Part shown: one piece after another, positions 12,901-25,380 of the stretch
How positions within the stretch are numbered: position 1 is the first letter of the stretch
Layout of the letters: every line of letters begins with the position of its first letter
From: Sphagnum compactum
Taxonomy: Eukaryota; Bryophyta; Sphagnopsida; Sphagnales
NCBI GenBank assembly: GCA_965153455.1
Contig: OZ234495.1
Location: 12,272,875-12,336,874, forward strand
Direction: 5' to 3'
Length of the DNA stretch: 64,000 bases
Position numbers and translations under genes: made by a program
The notes under the pieces: model-generated
What the model was told of the DNA's origin: nothing
What the model saw: only the letters and a program-made list of their open reading frames with translations
The model's database searches: none

Positions 12901-15090
12901 TTTTTGCTATACAAAGAGACCTTCCAACACTGGAAGAACATGTTCCTCACTACAGAAGCACAAGGGTGATGTTCAAAAGGATTTTGAAAAGGTTGAAGGT
13001 CAAGCATAATACCACCTCATGTTCATCACAACAAAAAAGGCAAAGTTGTTCAGTTGCGATTAGAGCTTGACGTTCAGATTTTGAATGTTTATAATTTTCA
13101 TTCTCAAGATAGTAAAAACAAATTAATTGCAACAACTTTTGTTCAGCAAAAATCTTTGCAAAGGAAACTCGATTTGCAATTATGTTCGATAGAAAGTTTC
13201 ATAAACTTGGCCCAAATTGGAGGAACACATCAAATTACGAGCCAAAAGATTTGTCAACAGAAGATGCATGGCGTTCTGCATCATCAAGCTAGAATTATGG
13301 AAACAACAAAAGTTTATGCTTTGCGTTCAAATCCAGGCAATGATGAACAGGAAACAATACCCAACACAAACCTCATCACCCCTGTCTTTCTTAGGTTTGG
13401 AAGGTGAAGATTATCTTGACCACCCATCCCTTTTAGTAATTTCACCTTACCCATTTTGTAGTAGGTTTATTTGAACATGCTTGGAATTGCAAGTTTAGTT
13501 CTTACAAACATGTTTATCACTCTTGGTGTGCAATGAGTCATTTTTCTAGGTATACTAAATGTTTGTTCAAAAGTGTATGTATTAAAACAACTTAAGAGAA
13601 AACTAGAATTGCAAGGCAACAACAAATTTCACACGAAAGAAACAAAATGAAATACCAAACAAATAATTAGAATATATTGTCGGTTTATATATGAAGTGTC
13701 AAATCATTTTCCTCCTCTTATTTACTTGTAACCTTTTAAGCTAGTTTTAAATTAATAAATATTTTTGTAGGCATTCTTGAAATTCATCTACTTTTCACCA
13801 TAAGATCCAAGCTATGTTTATTGTTAAGGTGTTGTAAACCTAAGTGAATGTGTAATCATTGCCTTCATGCATGTGAAGAGGGTTAATGGTTTAAAATACA
13901 CCAATACATGTTCTTTTCATATGAACAAAATGTCAAAATTTAGGACATCTAGAACAATTTGTAATCATGATGTGTAAGTCAAGAATTATAATTATAATTT
14001 AAAATTCATGTTTCAAAATATAAAAATAATGCATTATTTAATAGAATATTAAGTCCAAAATTGTAGTTGTTGAATGAAAAAGTAAAATACAAATGCATTT
14101 GAATGTGAATCGTGCATTCTTCAATAACAAAATGAATAGATGAATTTCAAGGTTTTCAAAATTTTGGTGTGATATTGAGCAAAAGTAAGTTGAAAGACAT
14201 ACGATTTATGGTAAACATGTAATTGATTTAACCAAAATTCCTTTGATCTAAAAATTAACAAACCAATAAATCATTGAACGGATTCAATCATCACCTTTTA
14301 GAATAGGAATTACTTACCATTTCTTTGAGCAAAATGTTATCCCAAAAAATGTAAGCTTGATATCACAAGATCCACCTACAATGTCCCAACTCTCAAGTTT
14401 TTTTATATGGCACAAAAAATCAACACATCAATTGAATTTTTAACGAATTTCCTTATTACTATCAATGTAGTTGGGCATTTACCATTTCTTTGAGAAAAAA
14501 TTATCATCATTTGAATGTAAACTTGATGATATCACCAAATCTACCTACAACTTCCCCTCTCACCTCACAATCCACAAGCACTTTAACACACGTCCTAAAA
14601 TGAAATATTTAGTTGTTATCATCTAAGGAGGAGGCACCTTCCATTAATTAAATTATGTAAAAGTTGAAATCATTAGCTAGACTTTGAACATGTTTTGATT
14701 GCATAAAAAATGAGAAAACATTGTTGTGATATACTTGTTTGACTCTTAGGGTCTTGCTCGTTTCGATTTGCACTAACTCATAGGCATTGGTGTATCGCCC
14801 ACCAGTTAGATAATTCTTTTCATCTTCCCATTTCAATGCAAATATGACTTACTAGGGGAAAAATTCATCTTGTTTATATAATCTATTGTACATGGATATC
14901 ATTTTTTATAGTTCCATGTTATTCATTATTTTAGCTGAACTGGGTATAGCTGAACTGGGTACCCTGGCCCTGGAAGGTATATAACATTTTTCAAGGTGTA
15001 CAAAACCTCATACAAACCCTGAGAGCAACTCTCAATTTTGGTCCTAGTTACACTGCATTCCATGCAAGAGAATTTGAGACCAAAGAGAAG
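9961..15090. other. Intergenic spacer, AT-rich, no well-supported gene
   Basis: After the nucleosidase stop there is no domain-bearing ORF before the 3' end of the dehydrogenase gene at 15096. ORFs are short and frame-interrupted. The only stretch with coding-like texture is 12246-13070, listed separately. I see no RNA genes. Confidence 0.6.
12246..13070 (+). pseudogene. Possible decayed gene fragment, unidentified
   Basis: Three open segments follow one another on the same strand in different frames: 12246-12467, 12389-12592 and 12804-13070. Their predicted residues look less biased than the surrounding spacer. The first contains a KNEVSWKSFWGMYG-like stretch and an acidic/basic tail. The second has GPCSRNGYKYCHNEDEA, and the third is helical with a KRILKRLKVK patch. 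I recognise no family, and no GT-AG pair joins them cleanly. They may be remnants of a transposon or host gene, or chance ORFs. Confidence 0.2.
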
Positions 15091-15095
15091 TAGCT

Positions 15096-18000
15096 TTAGC
15101 TGAGCTCAATAATGGCCCGCCCTGTGATCTCTCCCCGATCAAGCTCTTTATAGACTTCAGCAGCATCCTCGAGTTTGCGCTTCTGTGACACTGCTGACTT
15201 GATTTCAAGTGCACCCATGTCTGCCAACCCGACTATAGTTGGCAAGTCTTGTCTTGCTCTTCCACCATACGACCCAATAATGCGAATCTGGTGAATATTA
15301 TAAAACTTTCTCAGATCATTTCACTTCTTCATATGCACTGGATTCAATCTTGACTGTTTTCTTTTGGTGTGTCAAATCTGACAGTTGGTAATACACTTGA
15401 TTGAAGAAATTGAAAGCTCGACACATCGTGAGAATTGGAGCTTGATACCTCATGTTCCGAGCGGTACACTGCTTTTGAAAACTCCAAATAAAACTTGACT
15501 GGTAGGTCCCAAGTTTCTTACCTGTCTGCGAACAAGTCGAGTAATGTCAACTTCAGCAGTGACACCAAAAGGCGCCAGACCAACCATAACAGCTCGCCCT
15601 CCATCTCTCACTGATAAAGCAGCCTGCACAAATGTTGCAGCTTTTCCAAGGGCTTCAACAGCTATGTCCACACCCCTGCCCCCTGTAATCTCCTGCACAA
15701 TAGAACACTTTACCCATTAGTAATAACATCACTGCCAAAGGGAGAGCAGCAATCACAAACACATAAAATGTGCAAATTCAAAGAGAAAAACCCAAATAGA
15801 AGAATGCAGAGACAAGTAACTGAGGACCTAAAATCAAAAAAACACCTTAGCCACAAGGATGACAACTCACTCTTATTCGTTCAGGAACGTTTTCAGTAGA
15901 GCCATTTACAGTGTGTGTTGCACCCATCTTCTTTGCATTTTCAAGTTTTCCTTCACTAATGTCTACAGCAATGATTTGGCGTCCTCCAAAAGCACGTGCC
16001 ATCTGCAAGCAGCTGACCCACCACACACTCCATTACTTCCATTTTTTTCCCCCTATCAACAGAAAATTTGCGACTTCTGTTTGTATTCTTTGTTTTAGGT
16101 CTAGATCTGCAAGTTGTTAAACTACCACTTGTTTTTTAATATTGTAAGGAAGGGAGAGTGGTACCTAGATCCTACACCACCAGTTCCAATAATAGCCACG
16201 GTTTCACCAGCACGCATGTCAGCTGCGTTCTTCATAGCTCCGTAGGCAGTAAACACAGCACACCCAATTATTGCTGACTCTGAGTATGGCAAACTCTCTG
16301 GAATGATGGCCAAAGCATTGGCAGGGACAACACAGTACTCAGCCAATCCCCCCATACTGTACATGTATATTGGATCCCCTAAAAAATCAGAAACATTCCC
16401 ATTTAGCTCACTGTCTCTGTTGAGTGGACAAATGTCCAATTTTGTCTATCCACCTGTCCACATTTACATCTTCATAATCTCCCATTCAGAGGCTCTTGAC
16501 GCCATGGCTCAATGTGATTAGTCCTGCACTTACTGTTTCACCCAGCACAACCTTCACCGTAGATTTCAGTTCCTACCAGCTTTCTACCTATGAACCACAT
16601 AACCCTCATGTGAATGGATAAAACAATAAATCATCCAGATAGATGTCTGATATGCATTTGATTCTGTCCATCTAGTCACTGGATACGCTCAAATCAGTCA
16701 TGCATTGACACGATGGTTACAGTTTTGGTAGGTAAAGCCTTGAACCTCTAAATGGTAGATTATGGCTGTTAACCAGCAACCTCTTGCTGATTATCTAGTC
16801 CATATGAGATGTCAGAATTAGGTTTTGTTTATCCAACCCTCAGTGCTTCTGTGTGTTCATCTGAGGTTGAAATTCCATCATACACCTAATACTTGTTGGC
16901 AAGGATCAATGGTTTGAATTCCAAAAAAGCATAGCATGGTCCACCTTTGGGAGCAGTTCCTGTAATCAATGGCAGAATGAAGAAGAACTAGTCATAGAAG
17001 AACTTGTGCATTGAGAGATAAGAGATGAGTGCAAACCACTTCTAGACAAGTAGAGTCGGGTTGTGCCATCATACAGACCCCCCATGCCACGGTTGTACTT
17101 GAAAAATGTTTCACACAAATCCTCTTGTCCCTATACCACCTCAAAGCAAAATACAAACAAGTCAATACGACATGATGGAGCAAACCCCATAATTTCAGAC
17201 AATGGCATGAGCTCTTGCATGCAAGTCAATGCAATACAGGCAAGCCCCATTTTCAGACAATGGCATGAGAGCATTGAGCTGGTATTCAAAGCAGGAGGAT
17301 CTCTTAATACTTCAGTGAGGATTGCAGGTGGTGGCATATAGTCAGATAGAGCAGGGGAAAAAGCTCAGAAGAACTATATACCTTAACACAGAAGAAGCAA
17401 CCACCACAAGGCATGATAAAGGAGCCTACCACACGTGAACCCACTGGCAGTCTGCAACCCCCACTCCCCTTCTCTCTCTTTCAAAATTCCCCTAGCACAA
17501 TATGCATTGAAAAGGAGAGTCTCTAATTGTAGATCTCTATGGATTCTGGTTCTTATATATGCTACCACAGGATCATCACCAAAGCTAGCAGTAGTAGTGG
17601 AATATGCAAGCTGAGATACATAGCAAAAGAAGAAGTGCAAAATGGGTGGGTGGGTGGGGAATGGGATATCTAGCAAAAGAAAATTGCAAAATGGATGGGT
17701 GGGTGGGTAGGTAGGTAGTAAATGAGATAGTGTAGCAAAAGAAGAAGTGCAAAATGGATGGATGGGTGGGTGGGGAAAGAGATAGGTAGTAACAGAAAAT
17801 TGAAAAATGGATAAGTGGGTAGGTGGGGAATAAGATATGTAGCCCAAAAAAATTGCAAAATGGATGGGTGTGTGGGGGAATTAGAAAGAAGAGCAGGAAT
17901 GAAGAATGCACAAAACCTATGAACAGTGGCAGGGTCGGTGTGTGCACCATGCTCCACAACTTCACCAGTGATCTCGTGGCCCAATACACATGGGATCGGG

Positions 18001-18519
18001 TAGGGTTGATCCTTGTTGATCACATGCAAATCCGAATGACACACCCCACAAGCTGCACAAATCAAATTGCTGCACATCACAATCTTTCTCTGTACAAGCT
18101 TTCTGAATACCTAGTTCCAGATTGATCGAAAAGCGAAAGAAGGGAAAAAAACCATGTGGGTAACAAGGGTTTCAGCTCCTCAAGAATGTGGATTCATCTT
18201 TTTCTTCGTCTTCACCTTTAGTTTTCACCAACACTTCGCCGAATTGGGGACGAGGGAGTTTGAGATCCTCGATAGTCATGGGTTTTCCAGGTTCCCAGAA
18301 CACGGCTGCACGCATGGTCTGCGGCAGAGTGCCGAGCAGATACTCCTGTCCATTACTGTTGATCCTCCCTTGAGTATGATCTGGAGCGGTAGCATAAGCC
18401 TGAGATTGCCGGTGGAAAGAGGGCTGCCGCAGGAGGAGGAGCGCTGCTGCTGCTCCTGATACTACGAGCTTCCTAGTTGCAACAAGCGGGTCTCTGGAAA
18501 CCCAGCTGCGAAGAGCCAT
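15096..18519 (-). CDS. Zinc-dependent medium-chain alcohol dehydrogenase, HER2-like, 439 residues, 8 exons
   Basis: Exons, in transcription order: 18519-18216, 18052-17917, 17451-17382, 17130-17040, 16378-16165, 16012-15871, 15692-15522 and 15287-15096. All junctions are GT-AG, and the total is 1320 bases in frame. The protein is colinear with the plant family of Arabidopsis At5g63620 (HER2). Catalytic zinc ligands are C106 in CGVCHSD and H127-E128 in GHE. Structural zinc cysteines are C162, C165, C168 and C176 (CX2CX2CX7C). The NAD(P)-binding GTGGVG motif is at 265-270, followed by RARQDLP near the C-terminus. The first ~65 residues are rich in Arg, Ser and Ala with a hydrophobic run, which suggests a mitochondrial or plastid presequence (inference). 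The family oxidises or reduces aldehydes and alcohols, and HER2 is linked to the hexenal response. Intron 2 holds a minisatellite. No lesion is seen. Confidence 0.93.
17613..17885. repeat. Minisatellite inside dehydrogenase intron 2, ~50-62-base unit
   Basis: Five imperfect units each begin TAGCAAAAGAAG (or a variant) and continue through TGCAAAATGGATGG into GGGT/GGTA runs. Unit starts are near 17621, 17671, 17733, 17787 and 17840. The array lies between exons 2 and 3 (intron 17452-17916) and generates long spurious ORFs on the minus strand. Confidence 0.85.
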
Positions 18520-18779
18520 AAATCGAGCTTGACGGATCCGATTTTTGCAAGCTCCTCACTACCAAATCCCTCGCAAAACTCCGCAAACCTCCTCGTTCGA
18601 AAATGCGCAATCTGTGTGCGAGAAGAACCAAAACAGGGAGAGCGAAGTGCGGACGAATGCGCGAAAGAGCGTTCGTCTGTCTGTAGCAGCGAGAGGAAGG
18701 CGCGTGTCCTGCCGCACTTTGCACCGTCCGATGGTCTCCCGCTCAATATCTGACGGATCCGATCTTACTGAATGACTTC

Positions 18780-21700
18780 GTTAAGTTATCCACGGGTCGG
18801 CGCTGACGTATTACATATAGCGTATTAGGTATGAAGCTTCCTCTTAATCCGTCCCGTCATCCAACCGGACGAATATTTCATCCATCCCGTCATCCGTCTA
18901 TTTAAGCCGGAGGTATAGTTTATATCACGTTAAAAATACATTTTCTTGAATTTTTTAAGCATTTTAAAATACTATGATTGGAGGATTTGAAGGCAAGGTC
19001 GATTTTTTTTTTCTTTATTTTTGGGCTTTTTGCATTGGTGCATGGGCTAGACCACCCATGTCAAACACGCACACACCTATGATCAAACATTGACCTTATA
19101 TCTTATTCATTTCATGTTCATTTTGTATAGCTCTAGATGTGCCAATTAAAGGTTTACGATTATGTGAGATTTAGAGGCTCCAAAGCAACCATGAAAAAGC
19201 ACAAAGAGAACAAACATGTGATCTAAAAGGCGAGTCTAAAAGGGAAAACAAAAAATGCCTTAATTTGTAGTATGTTGTTGTTGGTTCAAGTCACTATGAA
19301 CATAATTAACATATGAGGTTGGCAAGGGAGTGAGTGCATTGTGTTTTTTGGATTAGAAATGTTTTGTTTGTTTTGGTTTATGTTTTGCAATCTATGTACA
19401 TTCAATTTGTGAATGCAAGAAAGGGAGTGCTGGCAGTTGGTTTGTTGTTGATTTTTGGTGTTGTGTGATGTGAGTTGTTCATGTTATCTGTTTGTGTTTG
19501 ATTCTTTTTAATGACGAATTTTATGCTTGTGGAGGATGATTGGTGAAGTGGATTTTGTTGAGACAAGAGATGTGATTAGGAAAGGATTTCAAAAGGTGGT
19601 TTTGGATCTTCATAGGTAGCAAGTTTTGCTAAGAATAGAAAGTTATTGCTTTAGACACACTTGGTGTTAATAAAAAAAACATAATTATCTTTAACATTAG
19701 GGTTTATGTTACTTAACCACTAACAAATTATGAAAATGTTAATCTAACAACGCAATATTGACACATATCCACACCTAAAGGTAAGTTAGATTTAACTTTA
19801 ATGTATTTAAGTTAACTTTATTTTAGCACACAATTGTGTTTAAACCTAAAGTTTAAGTTCAAGCCAAAGTTTTGAATCCCATCATTGTGTAAGGTTGTTC
19901 AATATCATTTGTTGCTTTATCTTCACATGAAAGTTTTGTGGATCTTGCACCATTTGGAGGTTAGGGGTTCGCACTAGTCCCTCATATTAACCACATCCAA
20001 TCCTACTACATACTTATTTTATTTTGCTATAACTAATGTGATGATTTCCTTGTATGCCCAATTTGGTTGTTGAAGTTTCTTTGTTTACATCTCATAGTTT
20101 GGCTTGCATGTAGAATCCAATGTTGGTTCAACAACTTTTTTCATCGTCTCTAGATTTTGCCTTCTTTAGCTTGCTTTTGTGATCCATGACCTCTTATTAC
20201 AATTGATTTCCATTCCATTTTTAGAATTTAAAAATCTTGGAACGAATTCTTTTAATAGAATAATGTGTGTGATAAAGAGGAAAGTAATGAAAGGTACTAG
20301 GGAATGTTGAATGAAGTACAACATTGGCAAGTTGTATATGCTAGAGATTTAACAAGGTTCTATCATTGACTTGTTATGGGTTGGGATGTTGAAAATGTGC
20401 GAAGGTGTGTTTTTGCCATCTTTCAAAACCAAAAGTGGGGTGATCAATGTTCTATTGCAATTTGGGAAGATTCCTTTGGGAATTGAAATTGGGAATTTCA
20501 ACACAAGAATTTCCTAAATTTCTCAAATGTGAGCTTTTGCATAGAAAGAAAGGACGCCAAGATTTTGTTCAACTTGTTCAATTTTTATTCTATATATGTA
20601 TTTTTTTTGGAGGGGGGGATTTTGGAAATTTGAACTCATTGTCATATATGTCATCCCTAGTCACTTATTGTGCCATAATATTTTCCATAATCATTGCCAT
20701 GGTTGTGAGCATAATTGTGACCCATAATCAATGTCATAATCATTGTTGTAGTCATGTCATAGTCTTATCTTCTACTTGTAGCAATTCTAATTTGGGCTAT
20801 TGATCAACTTAATGGGAAAACAAAAAAATGTTCTTGTGGGGATAAAGTTGAGCCTAAAACTTGATAATGAGTAGACTTAAGAATGAGTTTGAATTTGAAA
20901 CATCGCATGGAAGTGTATAGGAGTCAAAGGAAAACAAATTCTTGACATGAATGCTCACTTGGATTGATTGAAAGTTCTAGATGTTATCAATATAATCAAC
21001 AACAACTGTTGCCATAGTGATTGCAATAATAATAATAATAATAATAATAATTTTATTCATATTTATACCATTACCCATGTATGGAATGTTCTTCCTTCAT
21101 GTAATAAGTTTTAAGTTTCTTCCCCATATTGACATTTATGATGGTTTAACCAAAATATTTTATTTGTGAGTATTTGACCAAAAAAAAGTCCAGAAATCAT
21201 ATCTCAATACTGTAATTTATTAACTCATATATGTCTAAAAGCAAATACTTAGAACATAGTATTATAAAAATAAAATAAAAATCAAAAATATTAAGCTAAT
21301 CCCTACTAAGTTCGAACATATCAAGAAGGGGTTTTTTGTAATTAATAAGTTGAAACCAAATCCAACAAATAGATTTTGACATTTTGATTTGGTATTGGGC
21401 CAATTTTTCATGAAACATATTTTACAAAAATGGGCCCAATACGATGCTTTAACCCATCACTTGACTTCCATAATATAAAATAGGTTATCTCTACATTAAG
21501 CTGGAATGGTTGTTGCCAATGTTTAAAACCGTAAGAAACCTCAAACAAGTCTTCTAATCAGAAGAGAAATCAAGAACCAGAGTTTTGAAGAACACATGGT
21601 TGGCAACGTGCATTGAATCCATACTCAACAATGGTTATGCACACCAAGACCATTCCATTAGCATGTCTGATAAGTCAGATACTTGAAAAATTATGTTATT

Positions 21701-22570
21701 GTCGGTTTTTCTCTTTCTATTTATCCCCAAATACTGTATAAAAACAAAAATTCCTCATCTAACATGAACATAGCTATGGCCCAGTATGAAGAGAAAACCA
21801 AGAGCTCAAGCTGGAGATAGCTTGCCTGCACATGCATCTAGCTGGTCTGATGCGGAGAAAGACCATGCTATGATGAAACATGAGATATTAGGAACCCACC
21901 AAACCAAACATCATAACATCTTTATCTAGAAAGCTTAGTCAGCTAAACCCAGTTGCATGATGCAAAGATTCAAAAGAGAATAGACGGTTTCCATACTTGT
22001 TACCTCTTCTGAGACGCTGCAATGGCTGTTGCTACAAAGATGAAAACAGCCTGACCAGAAAGATTGAAGGAAAGCTCATGCATATGCTCAGAGCTCTGCA
22101 AAGTAGAACAGCAGTCCAATCTGCAATAGCCAATTGAAGGTGATAATACTACTACGCCAAGACAACTTCCCTTAAAATACTTCACTCGCAGAGGTACATA
22201 GGAGAATTTTGTCTCAACAGCTCAGTTTCCATGGTGAAGCAGGGAGATTGACACCCTGGATTACAAAAAGAACAGTTATTGTAAACCATCAGAATTAGTA
22301 ACCAACACAGCTTGTGTGTTTTAAACTCCAGACTGGATAAGGTAAAGAGGTCCAAGTCTCCTCACACCTTCCAACATAATCTGACAGTTCTATTAGGAGA
22401 ATAGAGCATTGAAGCTCTTCCTACTTTACTCATCAGACACAAGAAGCTAAAAACAACTATGACAGGTTGCATGATATTGTCAACCTGAATGGAGATGAAA
22501 GTACCTATGAACACTCTATGGCCCGGTTCTGGACTTGAAAAGACAGGTCTCTATCAGTCTTGTCAAAAGA
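18780..22570. other. Intergenic region between two minus-strand genes
   Basis: The first 150 bases (18780-18930) are likely promoter for the dehydrogenase. They contain a TGACGT core near 18804 and repeated CCGTCATCC motifs (about 18850-18900). The rest is AT-rich spacer, with an (AAT)n microsatellite at 21022-21049. The final part (about 21780-22570) is less AT-rich and may be the 3' UTR of the small gene downstream on the minus strand. No other gene is supported. Confidence 0.5.
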
Positions 22571-22573
22571 TTG

Positions 22574-24104
22574 TCATTCTGAAGAAGACCGTCTCTTACT
22601 CTTGGGTCTTCGGATCTTCTCATACATATTTTGAGCTATGGCTTGGATCTCCTCCTTGAAACGTTGCCAGAACCCTGGAGCTTTCACATCTGAGTCTGCT
22701 GTAAGTTCTGCCAAATGTCTTCGTCGCTTATCTTCTTCATTCTGCTAATTCACTCACTCCCTGCAGTATTAGGTGCAGGGGCAACTGACCAGAAATGAAA
22801 GGAACTGGGAAAGACTGAAATGAAAGATAGAAACTCTGGTTCTAATAGTAACAGCACGCCATCAATGGGTAGCCTTATTCAACTTCCCTTGTGCCATACC
22901 AAGCAAAACGAATAGATAGAAGCCATTGAAGTAGAGTTTCATAGCCAATACCCTAGCAGGACCATGTCACTCTAACCTGTAAGAATGCTGATCTATCAGT
23001 TATGGCTCATGCCAACTGACTGATGCTGTCAGAAAATTTACCAACAAAACTAGGTCAACCGAGCATCGCACACATCGATTCAAGTTTTGTATAAAGACCT
23101 GATAATTCTTGTTGTTGTAGGATGGTCTATTATACTACCGGAAAGAGAAGTAATACAACTTATCTGACTAAGGCAAACTGAGAACAGGATTCAAATGGTT
23201 CAGGCAGTTCCTCAGCTCAATCATGAACACACACCTCCAACAATATCCATGCTCAGATCCCGAAAATAGCAGGACTGATCTTTGCCTCTCATAACTGAAG
23301 GTTTGTAAATTGAGTCAATCCATGTTCGTGAAACCAAAGATTTCTCTCTTCTACACAGTCTCTGCGTCCCCTGAAGGCTCAGATGTTCCTCTCTTAGTAA
23401 TTAGCAATTCCAGAAGATTGTGTTATGATGCAACATACAGAATACAAAATTGGATGTTCTCCTATCTTAGTAATTAGCAATTCTAGCAGACTGTGTTATT
23501 ACACAACATAGAGAATATAAAATTGCATGTTCTCCTCTCTTAGTAATTCCCAATTCCAGCAGATTGTGTGATCATGCAACATAGAGAATATAAAAATCAG
23601 ATGTTCTCCTCTCTTAGCACTTAGCAATTCCAACAGATTGTGTGATCATGCACAATAGAGAATATAAAACCGGATGTTCTCCTCTCTTAGTAATTAGCAA
23701 TTCCAGCAGATTACATTCTCATGCAACATCAAGAATATAAAATCAGATGTTCTCCTCTCTTAGAATTAGTAATTCTGTTATCATGCAACATATTTATTAC
23801 GCCCTTTTTCTTTAATTGTAGAGGAATCAACTCCTGGCAGTAGAGATGGCAGTTGATGGCCAGAAAAAATATATATCATACACCAATTGCTCTAACAACA
23901 GACAATTACAAAAAAAAACAAGTTGTTTTTCCATGCTGTTCCATGAGTCAGAATGACCTTGACTATGTGTATTTTCTTTCCACTCACTCAAAACCATAAT
24001 TAAGCCATGGAACAGCATGACCTTGACTATGTGTATTTATTTCCACTCACTCGGAACCCTAATTGAGCCATGGAGTTTGGCAACATATCATATAACACAA
24101 AAGT

Positions 24105-24144
<40 letters not shown>

Positions 24145-24285
24145 CACACATACACACATACACACAAAATGGAAGGAGGTGGGAGGAGAATATTTATGTA
24201 CCTCGTGGGCGGTAGTGAAGAGAACATCTTTGGAAGTATGTGTGGGTTCTTGAACGTGAGCTTCAGTTGTCTTACTCTCAGACAT
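22574..24285 (-). CDS. Small basic protein of 83 residues, two exons, unidentified
   Basis: Exon 1 is 24285-24202 (28 codons from ATG, starting MSESKTTEAHVQEP). Exon 2 is 22741-22574 (55 codons plus stop). The junction is phase 0, with donor GAG|GTACAT and acceptor TTAGCAG|AAT. The protein has a Ser/Thr/His-rich polar N-terminal half. Its likely helical second half contains DKRRRHLAEL, then an aromatic-basic stretch with PGFWQRFKEEIQAIA, then a KIRRPKSKRR tail. It has no signal peptide or membrane segment. The tail could act as a nuclear signal or bind nucleic acid, which is inference only. I do not recognise the family. Support comes from the clean splice phase and from exon 2 reading well while the other frames are closed. 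The 1.46-kb intron is long for this window and full of repeats, so a further exon may be missed. The sequence on the 5' side of the ATG is (TCC)n-rich. Confidence 0.6.
23383..23791. repeat. Tandem array, ~73-base unit, 5.5 copies
   Basis: Units begin ATGTTCTCCTCTCTTAGTAA and continue through an AGCAATTCCAGCAGATT-like stretch and ATGCAACATAGAGAATATAA. They start at 23383, 23454, 23527, 23601, 23674 and 23747 (the last is partial). The spacing of 71-74 bases is regular and divergence between units is moderate. The array lies in the intron of the 83-residue protein gene. Confidence 0.9.
23954..24081. repeat. 64-base direct tandem duplication
   Basis: TGACCTTGACTATGTGTATT at 23954 and 24018 starts two adjacent copies. 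They continue through CCACTCACTC and AGCCATGG with few differences. A short inverted pair (CATGCTGTTCC near 23932 and GGAACAGCATG near 24008) lies beside it. Confidence 0.8.
24107..24173. repeat. (CA)n microsatellite
   Basis: A nearly uninterrupted CA dinucleotide run sits in the intron of the small-protein gene, just 3' of its first exon on the minus strand. Confidence 0.95.
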
Positions 24286-24939
24286 TGTAGCAAAATCCTT
24301 GTTCTTCAATACAATCTCTTCCTCCTCCTCCTCCTCCTCCTCCTCCTCCCTGCAGATACAATGCTCAAATGGGAACTTTCAAAGGGGGAAAAAAAAAATC
24401 TAGAGAAACCTCACTCGCTCACAAAACCCTAGAATTGGATCATGCCTCACCATCATCATCTTGCAAACACACTGTTGATAATGAAAACAGTGTTTTTTGG
24501 GCAATTTTTGGGGTTCATTAGGTACTATGGAAAGATGCAGTATTTTAAAATAAATAATAAAATTATAAATAATATTAAATACTTTTTAAATTAAAATTTA
24601 TTTAATTTTTGGTCTAATTTAATTTTTTAGTTCATTGTTAACTACACCTCTCCACTCCCCACCCCAAAAAAAAAGGACAAAAAAAGGAAAAAAAAAAGTA
24701 ATATTCATTTGGTTCCATATTCTTTGTTTGACATGTGTCCTTACCTTAGTAGCTTGACAACTATTAATTCATTTTGAAAATTCTCATTTGAACAAATAGA
24801 ATATTCCTGAAAATGTAATCCTTTCCTTCACAAATTATTGTGTATTGAAATTGTTTTTGGACATGAGAGCCTAAGAAGGACATGAAAACAATTGACCCAA
24901 GGGACATAAAGACATTTGGCCTAGGGACATGAAGGCTAG

Positions 24940-25380
24940 GACTTGACCTTCTAGCCATAAACCCAATGTCTTAAGCCCTAAGCCATTTGTCTTTTGCATC
25001 AAAGCCAAGTATCTTAAATCCTAAGCCCAATGTCTTAGGGCCTAAGCCAAATGTCATGAGCCCTAAAGCCAAGTCTCTAAGGCCTTAGTCAAATGTCTTA
25101 AACCCTAAAGTCAAAGGTTCTAGGCCTTAAACCAACTGGCCTCTACCACACGAAAAATTTCATATAAACACCCAAAGCCAACTATCCTAGGCCATTGGTG
25201 AAAGATCTCGCCAAAGACCCTAAGCCAACTATCCTATGCCATTAATGAGGTTTCATAAAATTCCTTAAGCCAAATCTTTTATAAATAAACTAAGCCAAAA
25301 GTTTATGAACTCCCCCTCGGCCACAAGTCTTAGGACACAAGCCAAAAGTCCCATGGACATCTTAAGCCAAATATTTCCTT
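24940..25380. repeat. Degenerate array of short 'AAGCCAA(A/G)TGTCTTA' repeats
   Basis: About fifteen variants of (C)CTAAGCCAAATGTCTTA occur at irregular 25-40 base intervals. They are diverged in sequence and length, as in an old satellite-like array. They are not in a common reading frame. Confidence 0.6.

Noticed and set aside
17383-18080. Three long overlapping minus-strand ORFs rich in Pro, His, Thr and Ser
   Set aside because: They are read-through of dehydrogenase exons 2 and 3 into intron 2, where the GGGT minisatellite keeps several frames open. The splice-joined exons explain the real coding parts.
24027-24432. ORFs with long Thr-His or Cys-Val runs
   Set aside because: They are translations of the (CA)n microsatellite in the intron of the small-protein gene. 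Only the ATG frame at 24285-24202 looks real.
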